A stretch of DNA of 64,000 bases from Rhizobium sp. NFR03 (GCF_900111275.1 NZ_FOGR01000002.1:558001-622000); one strand, 5' to 3'. Shown: positions 18,640-27,354, numbered from the stretch's first letter. Translations and numbers: made by a program. The notes: generated by a model from the sequence alone, not told the origin.

Positions 18640-18840
18640 CTATTCCTCCGCCTTGGCATCTCCCGGGCCGGTGAGTTCGTCGACGGGAACATCGCTCCCG
18701 ACCGCCGGCAACCCGACGGCCTCATCCGCATCGCCTGCGCGCCGCGCGCGTCCCTGCTGTTTGCGACGCTGAAGGTTTTCCCGCAACGTCCGCGCCGCCC
18801 GTTCCCGTCGCGCCTGCGCCTGCCGCTCCGCCTCGCTCAT
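18640..18840 (-). CDS. Small conserved-looking hypothetical protein
   Basis: A 66-residue, highly charged protein beginning MSEAERQAQARRERAARTL. The first 40 residues are Arg/Ala/Glu-rich and likely one helix; the C-terminus (VGSDVPVDELTGPGD) is acidic and probably disordered. No family is recognised. The codon use and position upstream of murA support a real gene; it ends with TAG, after which the frame stays open (see 18529-18639). Confidence 0.55.
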   Translation of the reverse strand: MSEAERQAQARRERAARTLRENLQRRKQQGRARRAGDADEAVGLPAVGSDVPVDELTGPGDAKAEE

Positions 18841-19036
18841 CCCGTCGCTCCCGTACTCATCGCATTGCCGCCTTCCTACAAAATCGCGATGCTGCGCGAA
18901 AGCCGCTCAAAGCCTCGTCGTCACGCAAATCCAGCCAAACACAAGAAAACCGCCCCACCTGCCTTGCGCTCCCCGAAAACCTATGGCAATAGGCCCTCGC
19001 TCCGACACGGTCGCCAACACGCCGCCGCTGTCTTCA

Positions 19037-19113
19037 GTGCTGCTATAGCTCAGGGGTAGAGCACTCCCTTGGTAAGGGAGAGGCCGAGAGTTCAAATCTC
19101 TCTAGCAGCACCA
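19037..19113 (+). tRNA. tRNA-Thr (GGT)
   Basis: A full cloverleaf with encoded CCA: acceptor GCTGCTA pairs with TAGCAGC. The D arm is AGCTCAGGGGTAGAGC. The anticodon stem CTCCC/GGGAG has loop TTGGTAA with anticodon GGT, and the T arm carries GAGTTCAAATCTC. It is a single tRNA with no other RNA genes alongside. Confidence 0.96.
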
Positions 19114-19245
19114 TTCTTCCCGTCGAATAAATCAAAGAGCCGTGCAAGCACACCTTAGCCATATGCGGCGCAGGATGATGCCGTTATCAGGTGTCGAGAT
19201 GGCGTCCGTGCATGCCTGAGCGGTGATATGCAGCCGTGATCTCGC

Positions 19246-19277
19246 AAAAAGAGCCGGCTTTTGACCGGCTCTTTCTC
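19246..19277 (-). terminator. Rho-independent terminator of the DUF2076 gene
   Basis: A 10-bp perfect stem AAAGAGCCGG / CCGGCTCTTT (19248-19257 with 19265-19274) and a 7-nt loop lie just downstream of the - strand DUF2076 gene. Read on the - strand it ends in a run of T. It could also stop readthrough from tRNA-Thr on the + strand. Confidence 0.8.
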
Positions 19278-19303
19278 ATGCGCACACATATCGATCCCGG
19301 CGA

Positions 19304-19930
19304 TCAGAAGTCCATATCGCCCATGTCGTCGCCCATGTCAGCTCCGACATCTTCTGCCGGTGCTTCCGCTTCGGCGGGCGTTTCCGCTGCGTTCGCTTCG
19401 CCGCCGGAGAACATGCTGCCGATGGCGCTGCCGATGAGCATGCCGCCGGCGACGCCCATGGCAGTCTGCGCGGCGCCCTGGAGGAAACCGCCGCCGCTGC
19501 GCTGGCCCTGCTGGGCGGCACCCTGGTTGCCCCACGGGCTATTTGGCTGGCCTGGCTGGTGCTGGCCCATGGCCGTGCCGGTTTGGCCATAGCCGGCTTG
19601 CTGCGGCGCCTGCTGTGCATAGGCGGTGGCGGGTGCCGCGCGGCGGGCAGGGGTGGCTTGGCTTCCGCCGCCGAACAGGCTGGAGAACAGCCCGCCGGAA
19701 GACCGGCTCGAGGACTGGCGTTCCAGTTCCTGGATGCGGCTCTCGGCTGCGGCAAGGGCCTGGTCCTGTACCACGATGGTCTGCGCCATCAGGTAGGGGG
19801 CCGTCGGCTGGGCCGCGATCTTCTGGCCGATGAAGGCATTGGCCTCCTGATCGAGCGGGCCGGATTGGCGCTCGACCTCGGCAATGCGGGAGAAAAGCCC
19901 GTCGATCGCCTGGCGGTCATTGCTGTCCAT
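19304..19930 (-). CDS. DUF2076 family protein
   Basis: A 208-residue protein with the family N-terminal helix block DRQAIDGLFSRIAEVERQ and the QEANAFIGQKIAAQPTAPYLMAQT segment. A Gln/Gly/Pro-rich linker follows, then a Gly/Ala-rich hydrophobic stretch (AMGVAGGMLIGSAIGSMF) and a very acidic C-terminal tail ending DDMGDMDF. DUF2076 is described as a periplasmic-ligand-binding-like family but the function is not established. I chose the ATG at 19930, where conservation begins, over the upstream ATG at 19963. Confidence 0.85.
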   Translation of the reverse strand: MDSNDRQAIDGLFSRIAEVERQSGPLDQEANAFIGQKIAAQPTAPYLMAQTIVVQDQALAAAESRIQELERQSSSRSSGGLFSSLFGGGSQATPARRAAPATAYAQQAPQQAGYGQTGTAMGQHQPGQPNSPWGNQGAAQQGQRSGGGFLQGAAQTAMGVAGGMLIGSAIGSMFSGGEANAAETPAEAEAPAEDVGADMGDDMGDMDF

Positions 19931-20079
19931 GGTGATGTGTCTCCGTGATATCATTGGCAACAAGGATGTTGCTGATCATGCGCAACGAAATTGTTGCAGG
20001 GGTCTGGTCGGATGGACACCCCTCCGGCCATCGGGGCCGGAAGGGAAGGTGCAGATGTCCCGGACGGGACGGTCGTTGA

Positions 20080-20796
20080 CTATTCGCGCTCGCCGGTGAA
20101 GTTCAGCAGGAGCTGGAAGATGTTGACGAAGTTCAGGTACAGCGACAGGGCGCCGAAGACGGCGAGCTTCTGCTGCGATTCCTGGTCCATGTTCTCGGCG
20201 AACTGTTCCTTGATGTTCTGCGTGTCGTAGGCGGTGAGGCCGACGAAGACGACGATGCCGATGACCGAGATGGCGAACTGCAGGGCGGACGAGCCAAGGA
20301 AGATGTTGACGACCGAAGCGATGACGACGCCGATCAGGCCCATCATCAGGAACGAGCCCATCTTCGACAGGTCGGCCTTCGTCACATAGCCGTAAAGGCT
20401 CGTCGCGCCGAACATGGTCGCGGCGATGAAGAAGGTGCGCGCGATGCTCGTCCCCGTGAACACGAGGAACACGGAAGCCAGCGACAGGCCCATGACGGCG
20501 CAGAATGCCCAGAACATGGCCTGTGCGGCGCCGGCCGACATGGTCTGCAGGCGGAACGACAGGAACAGCACGAAGCCGAGCGGTGCCAGCATGACGACCC
20601 ACTTCAGCGGCGTCTGGAAGATCGGCACGTAGAGCGCCGGCGTCGTGCCGACGATGAAGGCGACAAGGCCGGTGACCACGAGGCCGAGGCCCATATAGTT
20701 GTACACCCGCAGCATATGCTGGCGCAGTGCCTGATCGAGAAAGGCGCCGCTCTGCGCTGTTGCGCCATAGCGGGGGCCGGGATTGCTGAAGCTCAT
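20080..20796 (-). CDS. Bax inhibitor-1/YccA family membrane protein
   Basis: A 238-residue integral membrane protein with about seven hydrophobic segments and the UPF0005/BI-1 C-terminal signature region VFVGLTAYDTQNIKEQF. BI-1 homologues in bacteria are proposed calcium-leak or protease-modulating proteins (E. coli YccA/YbhL). A GGAGAACC-type ribosome site precedes the start. It lies 81 bp downstream of the anti-sigma gene; co-transcription is possible. Confidence 0.92.
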   Translation of the reverse strand: MSFSNPGPRYGATAQSGAFLDQALRQHMLRVYNYMGLGLVVTGLVAFIVGTTPALYVPIFQTPLKWVVMLAPLGFVLFLSFRLQTMSAGAAQAMFWAFCAVMGLSLASVFLVFTGTSIARTFFIAATMFGATSLYGYVTKADLSKMGSFLMMGLIGVVIASVVNIFLGSSALQFAISVIGIVVFVGLTAYDTQNIKEQFAENMDQESQQKLAVFGALSLYLNFVNIFQLLLNFTGERE

Positions 20797-20877
20797 CGAG
20801 GTTCTCCTTGATAGATGAGAAAGAGAGATGGGATAGATAAGAAAGAGGAAATGGCTCTGGCGCCGGAGAGCCAGAGG

Positions 20878-21657
20878 TCAGTAAAGGGTCTTGGACAGGC
20901 GCTCTGCCGTCTGTGCCAGTCTGGCATCGCCGGTCGTACGATCTGCCGCCGAAACCAGTGCATAGGCCACGTCGCCGATCTGCCAGTCCGCCGCCTCGAC
21001 ACCGTCGATGGCGTAGGTCTTGACCGGCCGCACTGAGAATGCCCCGGGACGCACGGCAAAGAGCGACATCTGCTCCTTGTCCGGCGTGCGGATCGCAAGC
21101 TCGACGCTCGGGCCGAAGCGGGAGGGAAACACCTGCACGTCCACCACCGTCCAGCTTTCGGGCAGGGCCGGCATGACGATCGCGGTCGCTGCGCGAATGT
21201 CCTCGCGATCGTAGGTATGCACCTCCGGCTGTGACGACATGGACTCGCGGATCTCAGCCGTGCGGTGGGCGCGCACAGCCTCTTCCACATGCGCCGGCGC
21301 CGGCTCGGATGCCACGACTTCGGTCACCTGAAACGGGCCGAAACTCGTGCTCGCGACCCAGCCGGCACCAACGAGCAGACCGACGGCTGCCACCTTCTGC
21401 AACTGCTGGCCGATACGCGGAAACCGCAGGCCGCTTTCCAGCCGGCGCGCCGCATCACGGGTCTGCCGCGTGCCGCCAGGATCGACGGTCGCCTGTAGCG
21501 ACAGACGCAGCTCGCCACGCAGGTGCAGATCGCCCATCACGCGGGCGGCGGCTTCCGGGTTCTGCGCCAGATGCGCCTCCACCTGAAGTCGCCGCTGCGG
21601 CGTCAGCTGGTTGTCCACATAAGCGTCGAGGTCGTTGTCGAGGATCGGGTCAGCCAT
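20878..21657 (-). CDS. Anti-sigma factor, membrane-bound
   Basis: A 259-residue protein that should hold the neighbouring ECF sigma factor at the membrane. The N-terminal part (about 1-55, LDAYVDNQLTPQRRLQVEAHL) is a zinc-finger-like anti-sigma domain lacking the full H-x3-C-x2-C motif. A single membrane span (about VAAVGLLVGAGWVASTSF) follows, then a ~150-residue periplasmic domain. The ATG at 21657 overlaps the sigma stop by 8 bp, so the two are translationally coupled; ATGs at 21663 and 21678 are alternatives. The signal sensed is unknown. Confidence 0.82.
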   Translation of the reverse strand: MADPILDNDLDAYVDNQLTPQRRLQVEAHLAQNPEAAARVMGDLHLRGELRLSLQATVDPGGTRQTRDAARRLESGLRFPRIGQQLQKVAAVGLLVGAGWVASTSFGPFQVTEVVASEPAPAHVEEAVRAHRTAEIRESMSSQPEVHTYDREDIRAATAIVMPALPESWTVVDVQVFPSRFGPSVELAIRTPDKEQMSLFAVRPGAFSVRPVKTYAIDGVEAADWQIGDVAYALVSAADRTTGDARLAQTAERLSKTLY

Positions 21658-22201
21658 GGTCATTGTCGGTGCCTCCAACGATCTTGAGGTGGGTCGGCGT
21701 GCGGTCTTCCTCGAAAGCGCGCAGGCGGGCCCGCGCGCGGGAAAGACGCGACATCAGCGTCCCCACGGGAATATCGAGAACGCGCGCGGCGTCCTGGTAG
21801 GACATCTCATCGATGGCGACGAGATGAAGTGCTGCGCGCTGCTCTTCGGGAAGGCTGAAGAACGCTTCGCGCAGCTGCCCGAGACGAACGACATCTTCCG
21901 CGCCGCCATGATGCAGGCCTTGCGAAAGAAGTGCCGCTTCCTCCACGCGCCGCGTCTGCGAGCGCTTGCGGCGCAGGCTGTCGATATGCGTGTTGTGGAG
22001 GACGGACATCAGCCATGTCCGCAGGTTCGCACCCTGTCGAAAGGTCGGCCGGCGTTCATAGGCGCGCATCAGAGCGTCCTGCACGAGATCCTCGGCGTCG
22101 TCGGGATTGCGCACGAGCGAACGGGCATAGCGCCGCAGAGCGCCAAGCTGGCCGATGACATCGAAGGGGCTTTTCCTGTCGTCCATGTGAGATATACGCA
22201 T
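21650..22201 (-). CDS. ECF-type RNA polymerase sigma factor
   Basis: A 183-residue sigma-70 family protein. Region 2 is visible as LRRYARSLVRNPDDAEDLVQDALMRAYER and LRTWLMSVLHNTHID, and region 4 as LPEEQRAALHLVAIDEMSYQDAARVL followed by the recognition helix PVGTLMSRLSRARARLR. Its stop overlaps the anti-sigma gene. The start could be 22201 or the ATG at 22186; neither has a strong ribosome site. The promoter targets and subgroup are not decided here. Confidence 0.9.
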   Translation of the reverse strand: MRISHMDDRKSPFDVIGQLGALRRYARSLVRNPDDAEDLVQDALMRAYERRPTFRQGANLRTWLMSVLHNTHIDSLRRKRSQTRRVEEAALLSQGLHHGGAEDVVRLGQLREAFFSLPEEQRAALHLVAIDEMSYQDAARVLDIPVGTLMSRLSRARARLRAFEEDRTPTHLKIVGGTDNDHG

Positions 22202-22471
22202 GGCGAAGGCACTCTATTCCATGCCTCTCGAATTATTTTTCGCAAGCGCGAGATAAGGCCGATGAAGGAGCCTCATAGCCTATGGACGGCGGTTCAGGCT
22301 GCTGTCATGAGGTTTATTAACGAGTTGATGATATGCTCATCAAATCATGGGGCCTTGAGCACCTGATAATGGACAGGCCTTGGAGGAGGTCGGTCCGTTA
22401 ACGCGATACGTCGATCGGGAGAGATGGCGCGGGTATGCAGAGGCATCGACCGCGCTGGGGAGGAGTTGAAC

Positions 22472-22558
22472 ATGGCCACACATATGATGCGCACGCTGTT
22501 GAACACCATGGCGTTCCTTGCCGTCCTGACGGTTCTCGGTCTCTGGGCCGTCCTGTAA
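22472..22558 (+). CDS. Putative 28-residue membrane peptide
   Basis: A very short ORF beginning MATHMMRTLLNTMAF. GAGGAG lies 7-8 bp upstream of its ATG, a near-ideal ribosome site. After a short polar N-terminus it is a single hydrophobic helix (about residues 12-28, ending GLWAVL). Its location alone between the ECF gene start and a DUF930 gene makes it a stand-alone small protein candidate, perhaps under the ECF sigma factor's control. It is too short for homology judgement; I rely on ribosome site, hydrophobicity and codon use. Confidence 0.5.
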   Translation: MATHMMRTLLNTMAFLAVLTVLGLWAVL

Positions 22559-22604
22559 AGCGGAGCTCTACGGCGGTCCCGGAAACAAGCGTTATCGAAA
22601 GATC

Positions 22605-22994
22605 TCAGGGATAGAGATAGTGCCTCTCCCAGGCATCATGCGGGATCTGGCTGCCGATCTCGTATTTGAACGATCGCACGTCGATGTGATCCGGACCTGT
22701 GATGCAGCGAAACTTCAGCCGATACCATTCGCCCTGACTGCGAAAGACGGCGCCGGGCGCGGTTATCGTGTTGGTCCCGGTCACGGGATCGCCGAATGCA
22801 TACGCGATGACCTTGTCGGGTCTATACTGCGTCTTGTCCTTGTTGATGCGCTCCATCGCTTCCGTATCGCAGCGCTGCTCCAGCCGTGTGGCGGGATCGA
22901 GTTTCTGGAACTGGCGAACGAGCGTCTGATCCATGGCGGCAGCCGAGGTGGCGGTGCATGCCGCCAGCAGAGCCGACAAGGCAATCCTGTTCAT
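22605..22994 (-). CDS. DUF930 family secreted protein
   Basis: A 129-residue protein with a cleavable-looking signal peptide (MNRIALSALLAACTATSAAA). The mature part has the DUF930 pattern FQKLDPATRLEQRCDTEAM and ends RSFKYEIGSQIPHDAWERH. The two mature cysteines (in EQRCD and FRCIT) may form a disulfide in the periplasm. DUF930 is common in rhizobia; the function is unknown. Confidence 0.85.
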   Translation of the reverse strand: MNRIALSALLAACTATSAAAMDQTLVRQFQKLDPATRLEQRCDTEAMERINKDKTQYRPDKVIAYAFGDPVTGTNTITAPGAVFRSQGEWYRLKFRCITGPDHIDVRSFKYEIGSQIPHDAWERHYLYP

Positions 22995-23132
22995 GCGTTG
23001 ATTCTCTCACTATCGGTCGGAAACGCCTCTTCAAGGCAATTTTCTTGGCCATTCGATGGCTGAAAAAAGGCAAGAGCGCTGACCGTCGCGATTGCGCGTC
23101 TCGGAGGATGCTGGTGGATCCGCCTTATCCGT

Positions 23133-23609
23133 TCATGCCGAGGCCGTAACGTCGACCCACTCCGCTCCCGTGACAACGGCCATGCGCTCGGGCGAAATCC
23201 GCACGGCGGCATTGGTCGCACCTGCCGCCGGCACCACGATGTCGAAGGCGCGCAGCGAGATATCGCAATAGACCGAAAGCGGCCTGGGAAGGCCGAATGG
23301 GCAGACGCCGCCCACCGGATGGCTCGTCTCGGCTTCCACGTCGGCGAGATCGAGCATCCGCGCCTTGGTACCGAACCGTGCCTTGAATTTCTTATTGTCG
23401 ATGCGCGCTTCACCGCCGGTGACGATCAGGATCACGTCGTCTTCGACCCTAAGCGCCAGCGTCTTGGCAATCTGCGCTGGCGCCACGCGATGTGCCGCCG
23501 CCGCCATGGCGACGGTCGCCGTGCTCTCGTCAAGGACGATGACCTCGAGGTCGGGAGCCTTCTCGGCGAGGAAAGCGGTTACGGAGGAAAGACTCATGAG
23601 GCTGTCCAT
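23133..23609 (-). CDS. ybaK: YbaK/EbsC-family aminoacyl-tRNA editing protein
   Basis: A 158-residue single-domain deacylase of the YbaK/ProX type. The family features are APAQIAKTLALR with the catalytic-site lysine, GEARIDNKKFKARFG, and HPVGGVCPFGL. These enzymes clear mischarged tRNA (Cys- or Ala-tRNA-Pro). It is monocistronic or at the end of a - strand group; a terminator separates it from the 62-residue gene upstream. Confidence 0.88.
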   Translation of the reverse strand: MDSLMSLSSVTAFLAEKAPDLEVIVLDESTATVAMAAAAHRVAPAQIAKTLALRVEDDVILIVTGGEARIDNKKFKARFGTKARMLDLADVEAETSHPVGGVCPFGLPRPLSVYCDISLRAFDIVVPAAGATNAAVRISPERMAVVTGAEWVDVTASA

Positions 23610-23663
23610 TTTCTGAAAGGTTCGCCGTCGCCAGCCGCGTCGCCCTCACGCGACGCGCCGACA

Positions 23664-23692
23664 CGAAAAGGCGGGCCGTTCAGCCCGCCTCC
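23664..23692 (-). terminator. Rho-independent terminator after the 62-residue gene
   Basis: An 8-bp GC stem AGGCGGGC (23669-23676) / GCCCGCCT (23683-23690) with a 6-nt loop, followed on the - strand by TTTTC. It lies 23 bp after the stop of the gene at 23715-23903. Confidence 0.75.
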
Positions 23693-23714
23693 TGCATTGC
23701 CGTCATCGATTTTT

Positions 23715-23903
23715 TCAGTCGTCATTGCTCGCGTCAAGGTCTTCCGGGCGCGTGCCTTCCTGACCGTGCGGCAGGTAGCCGTGGCTCGTGAACCAGTTCT
23801 CGAGAATGGCGGCGATAGCGGCGTCACGGCTGTCGATTTCCGGGTGGTCGGAAATGAACGACGCGAGAGCCGCTTCGATCTTGGGGTCTGTCGTGCTGGA
23901 CAT
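23715..23903 (-). CDS. Small hypothetical protein, 62 residues
   Basis: A soluble, acidic protein (MSSTTDPKIEAALASFISDH). The first ~45 residues look like a helical DNA/protein-binding-like domain with the pattern DAAIAAILENWFTSHGYL, and the C-terminus is charged and disordered. I do not recognise a family. GGAGGCATC upstream of its ATG is a good ribosome site. It lies 12 bp downstream of the GlsB-like gene and ends in its own terminator, so the two are probably one operon. Confidence 0.65.
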   Translation of the reverse strand: MSSTTDPKIEAALASFISDHPEIDSRDAAIAAILENWFTSHGYLPHGQEGTRPEDLDASNDD

Positions 23904-23915
23904 GATGCCTCCGGC

Positions 23916-24170
23916 TCAGGCTCGTTTGATCACGCGGATGAGAACGAGCAGGATGATCGCGCCGAGCGTCGCGTGAATGATGGCAGCAAGAATGCCGCCG
24001 CCGATAACGAAGCCGAGACGCGGAAACAGCCAGCCTGCGATGAAGGCGCCGATGATGCCGACGATGATGTTGCCGAACAGGCCGAAGCCGAAGCCGGATA
24101 CGATGAGGCCGGCAAGCCAGCCGGCCACGGCGCCGATCAGGAGGAAGATAAGGATGCTTTCGATACCCAT
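23916..24170 (-). CDS. GlsB/YeaQ/YmgE family stress-response membrane protein
   Basis: An 84-residue protein with three hydrophobic segments and glycine-rich family motifs (AGWLAGLIVSGFGFGLFGNIIVG, read in pieces; GAFIAGWLFPRLG). The transglycosylase-associated protein family is induced by stationary phase or envelope stress in other bacteria; molecular function is unclear. The ATG at 24170 is preferred because the membrane domain begins there (an upstream ATG at 24200 adds ten residues). Confidence 0.85.
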   Translation of the reverse strand: MGIESILIFLLIGAVAGWLAGLIVSGFGFGLFGNIIVGIIGAFIAGWLFPRLGFVIGGGILAAIIHATLGAIILLVLIRVIKRA

Positions 24171-24277
24171 GGATGGTTCCTTTCCGAATGGATGAACCAT
24201 GAGATAGGGCAGCGCGCGCGCCGGGTTAGATCTTCAGCAACATGAAATGTGAAGAAGGTGATCGGCTCGGAAACGGC

Positions 24278-24391
24278 TCAGAGCACGCGCGAGGGCAGGG
24301 CCACACGGCCGTCATCGATGTTGAGAAGAACGGAAATGGCAACGAGCGTCAGGCATGCGATGAGGGTGGCGCTCAGTCCGAGAACAATCAT
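24278..24391 (-). CDS. Putative 37-residue membrane peptide
   Basis: A short ORF starting MIVLGLSATLIACLTLVAIS and ending DGRVALPSRVL. The first 24 residues are one hydrophobic span and the tail is polar. AAAAGGAAA lies about 7 bp upstream of the ATG. Codon use is typical of the genome. It follows the GlsB-type gene on the same strand but is upstream of it by 107 bp, so it may share its promoter. Homology cannot be judged at this length. Confidence 0.45.
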   Translation of the reverse strand: MIVLGLSATLIACLTLVAISVLLNIDDGRVALPSRVL

Positions 24392-24903
24392 TGCCCGTTT
24401 CCTTTTCGCGTCATCATCATGATGTCCGCTGGATCCTTTCCGGAAGACGCGCACCATGCCAGGACGACCTCATCGCGTCGTGCATGACGCGGTCGTCCGG
24501 GAGCTGAATGTCGCGCCGGAAGTGTGCTCTTTCTATGCGCGCGGAACCACCGCCACAATTGCGAGGAATGGGGGATGAAAACCTGTGCTGACAGGGCGTT
24601 GCGGCCTTTCTGCCACGTTCTTTCAGCGTTCTGTGGATTAAGGGGGCGGCGTTAACTTTCAAGCAAGGAATTAACCATAAACATGGTCCCTACACGTCGA
24701 AGCGGGGACCCCTTGTTCCCTCCCGGGCATGATGCCGATCCGACGAGCCGGTCCCAACCCGGTATGTGACGTTAACGGGCGCATGTTCCGTTTTCGAACA
24801 AGCAGGCATCATCTGGCGCCATCGGGCGCGCAATCTCATATCATTCGGCAGGCGGTGATGGTCACCGGTCCTGACGGGAGACATACCGGGACCGGGGACA
24901 ATC
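24392..24903 (+). promoter_or_regulatory. Control region of the che operon
   Basis: A 512-bp stretch without a convincing gene between the divergent small membrane ORF and the first che gene. It is less GC-rich around 24640-24700, where GTTAAC (24651-24656) and TTAACCAT (24671-24678) occur. TTAACCAT matches the half-site described for the alphaproteobacterial cell-cycle regulator CtrA. No unambiguous sigma-70 promoter is seen. Confidence 0.5.
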
Positions 24904-26541
24904 GTGGGACAGGAAGCTGTGGCAGACCAGAATCGGAGGGCGCAGGCGGGAAGCCTGGTCGAGCGCCTGCGGTTTGCCGGGCTGGATTCCAGCGAAACCG
25001 ACATCCTGCGCCGTCACCGCCAGGCTCTCCAGCCACAGGTCGATCTCGCTCTGCGTGATCTCTTCCAGCGCCTGCAGACATTCCCCGAAGCGTCTCGCCA
25101 TTTCTCCAGCGACCGCCAGATCGACCGCCTGCACGACCTCCATGCCTCGCATTGGGGCGTGTTGACGGATGCGCGGTTCGACAGCCTCTATGCCGAGCGC
25201 GTCAAGGTGCTGGCCGATGCGGAAAGCCGCATGGGTCTCGATCCCCGCTGGCAGATCGCGGGCCACGGCGTCATTCTCGAGCGGCTGATCGTCTCCGCCA
25301 TCGACGCGTTCTGGCCGAAATCCATGCTGTCGACCGGAAAAGGCAAGCAGCAGGAGCTGACGGATCTGGTCTCAGCCCTGATCCGCACCGTCTTTGTCGA
25401 TACGGAAATCAGCGTCACCCTCCGCTTCAACGAGCAGCGCCAGACCCACCAGCGTCAGCTGGCGGAAACACGCGCATCCTCCGAAGCCGAGTTGCTGGCA
25501 GCTTTCACAGGCATCGCCGAGGCCCTGGCGGCGGGCGACGTCTCCGCCCGCACGCCGGCCGACGTGCCGGAGGCAGCCGTGCCGCTGGCCCGTTCGCTCG
25601 ATGCAGCGCTCGACACGATCGAAGAGAACCTTCGTAATCTCGATGCCGGTATCTCCTCGTCTGCTGCCGCAAGCGACACGCTGACCGAGGGGACCGACCG
25701 CATGGGATCGGCCGCGCAGTCCGAAGCAGCGGCGCTGGATTCGGTCGCCGAACGGTTGGAAGCCCTGGTGGCACGGGTTCGCGAAAGCGCACGGGAAAGC
25801 TCCGCGGCCGAGAAGGCCGTTGCGGCGACGGGCCATTCCGTCGAGCGCAGTGGCGAAATCGCCGGCCTTGCGATTGCCGCCATGGCCGACATCGAATCCT
25901 CTGCCGAAAAGATCGGCCAGATCATCGGCGTGATCGACGAGATCGCCTTCCAGACCAATCTTCTCGCGCTGAACGCCGGTATCGAGGCCGCACGCGCGGG
26001 CGAAAGCGGTCGTGGCTTCGCGGTCGTCGCACAGGAAGTCCGGGCGCTGGCCCAGCGTTCCGGCGATGCGGCACGCGAGATCAAGCAGCTCGTCACCGGT
26101 ACGAAGGCTCAGGTCGATGCCGGCGTCGAACGGGTAGGCCGAACACAGGCCGCTATCGGCGACATCGTCGAACAGGTCCACGGCATCCAGTCCGCCATCA
26201 CCGGCATAGCCCGGCAGTCGGGCGAGGATCTGTCGAGCCTTGAAGACCTTCGCACCGAGATCGGCCGCTCCGGCCGCGCGCTTACAGGCCTGACCAGCGA
26301 TGCCGAGCGGACGGCGGCTGCCGGCCAGACGGCCCGACTGGTCACGATCGAGCTCGGTAAAACCATTCGCCGCTTTACGCTGCGCTCGCCGAGCGCGGGC
26401 CCACGCGCGGCAGACAAGACGATGGCCGCCGCCACGCCGCCGCGACAGGCTCTGCCTGCGCAAGCGGCGAAAGCGGAGGCTTTTCTCGATGAAGAGGACG
26501 ACATGGCTTTCGGGCGCGTGTCGGCATGGGGGCGATCATGA
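24904..26541 (+). CDS. icpA: Globin-coupled cytoplasmic chemotaxis transducer (IcpA type)
   Basis: A 545-residue methyl-accepting chemotaxis protein with no membrane span. The N-terminal ~180 residues have the protoglobin/globin-coupled-sensor pattern, with a candidate proximal histidine in [18 protein letters not shown]. The signalling domain's hairpin tip is [44 protein letters not shown] (quoted region about residues 335-380), essentially invariant for MCPs. It would sense oxygen or haem redox state. It begins with GTG after GGGGAC. It leads the che operon, as icpA does in Ensifer meliloti. Confidence 0.9.
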   Translation: MGQEAVADQNRRAQAGSLVERLRFAGLDSSETDILRRHRQALQPQVDLALRDLFQRLQTFPEASRHFSSDRQIDRLHDLHASHWGVLTDARFDSLYAERVKVLADAESRMGLDPRWQIAGHGVILERLIVSAIDAFWPKSMLSTGKGKQQELTDLVSALIRTVFVDTEISVTLRFNEQRQTHQRQLAETRASSEAELLAAFTGIAEALAAGDVSARTPADVPEAAVPLARSLDAALDTIEENLRNLDAGISSSAAASDTLTEGTDRMGSAAQSEAAALDSVAERLEALVARVRESARESSAAEKAVAATGHSVERSGEIAGLAIAAMADIESSAEKIGQIIGVIDEIAFQTNLLALNAGIEAARAGESGRGFAVVAQEVRALAQRSGDAAREIKQLVTGTKAQVDAGVERVGRTQAAIGDIVEQVHGIQSAITGIARQSGEDLSSLEDLRTEIGRSGRALTGLTSDAERTAAAGQTARLVTIELGKTIRRFTLRSPSAGPRAADKTMAAATPPRQALPAQAAKAEAFLDEEDDMAFGRVSAWGRS

Positions 26542-26668
26542 CGATGCTCCCGGCTCTGCGTCCATGCCCGTTCCGCCTGCGTGACACCGGCCTTGCCGGT
26601 CACCGCAACGCGGACGGTTTCGTTCGACAGGTCAATCTCCTCCAGGTGACACAAGGAAAGGCGCCGTG

Positions 26669-26962
26669 ATGGCCCCAAAGAAAGCCGCATCGAAGACGCT
26701 CAATCTCGCACCGGTCCTCGACCTGAACGAGGCCAGCGTCCTTCATCGCAAGCTGACAGAGATGCGTGGCAGCAACATCGTCATCGATGCCTCGGCCGTC
26801 GAGCGGGTCGGAGCGCTCTGCGTCCAGGTCCTGATGGCCGGCGCGAAAAGCTGGGAAGAGGACAAACACGCCTTCACCCTTTCCAAGGTGTCGGACGCTT
26901 TCACCAAAACGACGCAGCTCATCGGGGTCAATGTCGACCACCTGATGGCTAAGGAGATCTGA
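26669..26962 (+). CDS. cheS: STAS-domain chemotaxis protein CheS
   Basis: A 97-residue STAS fold protein: LDLNEASVLHRKLTEMRGSNIVIDASAVERVG contains the anti-sigma-antagonist core without a clearly phosphorylatable serine at the usual place. In E. meliloti the protein at this position (CheS) binds CheA and speeds removal of phosphate from CheY1, the phosphate sink. The ATG at 26669 follows AAGGAAAG by 8 bp; a GTG one codon earlier is possible. It ends 2 bp before cheY1. Confidence 0.88.
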   Translation: MAPKKAASKTLNLAPVLDLNEASVLHRKLTEMRGSNIVIDASAVERVGALCVQVLMAGAKSWEEDKHAFTLSKVSDAFTKTTQLIGVNVDHLMAKEI

Positions 26963-26964
26963 AA

Positions 26965-27330
26965 ATGAAAAAGAAGGTTCTCACAGTGGACGATAGCCGG
27001 ACCATCCGGAATATGCTCCTCGTGACGCTCAACAATGCCGGTTTCGAAACCATCCAGGCCGAAGACGGCATCGAAGGTCTCGAGGTCCTCGAAGACTGTA
27101 ACCCCGACGTCATCGTCACGGACATCAACATGCCCCGCCTCGACGGCTTCGGCTTCATCGAAGGCGTGCGCCGCAACGAGAAGTACCGCGCCATCCCGAT
27201 TCTGGTCCTGACCACGGAAAGCGACGCGGAAAAGAAGAACCGCGCTCGGCAGGCCGGAGCGACAGGCTGGATCGTCAAGCCCTTCGATCCGACCAAGCTG
27301 ATCGACGCCATCGAGCGCGTAACCGCTTAA
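26965..27330 (+). CDS. cheY1: Chemotaxis response regulator CheY1 (phosphate sink)
   Basis: A 121-residue single receiver domain. The acidic pocket is D9-D10, the phospho-acceptor is D53 (IVTDINMPRLDG), the switch Thr is in VLTTES and the conserved Lys in VKPFDP. In rhizobial two-CheY systems CheY1 lacks motor control and drains phosphate from CheA. It lies between cheS and cheA with almost no gaps, supporting that role. Confidence 0.93.
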   Translation: MKKKVLTVDDSRTIRNMLLVTLNNAGFETIQAEDGIEGLEVLEDCNPDVIVTDINMPRLDGFGFIEGVRRNEKYRAIPILVLTTESDAEKKNRARQAGATGWIVKPFDPTKLIDAIERVTA

Positions 27331-27354
27331 AACACCCTCGCCAGGATTCCAGCT

